DNA from: Siphonodentalium dalli
Lineage: Eukaryota; Mollusca; Scaphopoda; Gadilida; Siphonodentaliidae
Length of the DNA stretch: 64,000 nt
Assembly: GCA_032622095.1 (NCBI GenBank)
Contig: CP136065.1
Location: 241,221,530 to 241,285,529, forward strand
Direction: 5' to 3'
The position numbers were made by a program, and so were the translations under genes. The notes under the pieces are model-generated. The model had not been told where the DNA came from, searched no databases, and worked only from the letters and a program-made list of their open reading frames with translations. Positions within the stretch are counted from its first letter, which is position 1. Every line of letters begins with the position of its first letter. Positions 63,752 through 64,000 of this stretch are shown piece by piece.

Positions 63752-64000
63752 AGCTAATAGCAGTCAGCAGATTTCAATAATTCCAGCAGCAGAGGTGTGG
63801 GTTCAATCTCCAGACAGGATAAAGGAAACAGGGACATACATGTAGCAAGGGGGTTTTGAATTGGATGTATAGATGAGGATTTCTAACTGGAAACCCTGCA
63901 TTGTAATAGTCGGGAGCTGATAGGGCACCCCCCAGGACTTAACTTTACCCCACTCATGTTCTTCCTTGTTATGTTACATTTGTATATATTAGACAAGTTT
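63752..64000. other. No recognised feature
   Basis: End of window; no exon or repeat supported. Confidence 0.4.

Noticed and set aside
63780-63830. GGGTTCAATCTCC considered as a tRNA T-loop
   Set aside because: No matching acceptor stem, D-arm or anticodon arm could be found around it.

Overview
This is a eukaryotic, intron-rich, AT-rich nuclear fragment from an invertebrate, most likely a mollusc and probably a bivalve. That placement is an inference. It rests on the invertebrate-like form of the two host genes and on repeat phrases of a style common in bivalve genomes, such as the GGACGGACGGAC / TATACCCCC elements. There are no prokaryotic operons, rRNAs, recognisable tRNAs or CRISPR arrays. 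Most open frames in the window are by-products of hairpin repeats.

Two host genes can be assembled exon by exon. On the + strand, the 3' part of a NEMP1/TMEM194-family gene (nuclear envelope integral membrane protein) occupies four exons between 3163 and 11309; its 5' exons were not found. On the - strand, a mitochondrial transcription factor A (TFAM)-like HMG-box gene runs from 47130 down to 26804 in nine well-supported coding exons. A candidate first exon with a targeting-peptide-like sequence lies at 57638-57541. The predicted protein has three HMG boxes instead of the two of vertebrate TFAM, and each box is cut by introns at matching places.

The rest is repeats. (1) TTAA-flanked elements beginning CCCTTT look like piggyBac-type MITEs. 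Several subfamilies, plus one unrelated TGACCCGCC family, carry the same hairpin cassette starting at CCCTGTGCCAATGC (16 loci). (2) Twelve copies of a roughly 213-bp near-perfect palindrome with CAGTAATGCCCTAA ends at TA sites resemble Tc1/mariner MITEs. (3) Seven copies of a compound inverted repeat with CAAGCCTGAG / CAAGCCTTGAAATAG ends include three with clean 8-bp target duplications, which is hAT-like. (4) Other elements include a second hAT-like element (59214-59584), a pogo-like element (41226-42032), a 5'-truncated non-LTR retrotransposon with a broken reverse transcriptase (47759-50640) and several diverged short elements.

Layout: 1-538, a 60-bp satellite; 735-3100, repeats; 3163-11309, NEMP with repeat-filled introns; 11378-26615, a long repeat-only interval with many nested MITEs; 26804-47130, TFAM-like exons separated by MITEs; 47240-57540, putative TFAM intron 1 holding the LINE and a 4.5-kb array of about 160-bp monomers organised in 1.1-kb higher-order units; 57850-59045, two arrays of CTTAAG-centred palindromes; 59050-64000, further MITEs. 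The most unusual signals are the hairpin cassette shared by different MITE families, the triplicated HMG-box module, the tandemly duplicated exon end with its splice donor, and the CTTAAG arrays.
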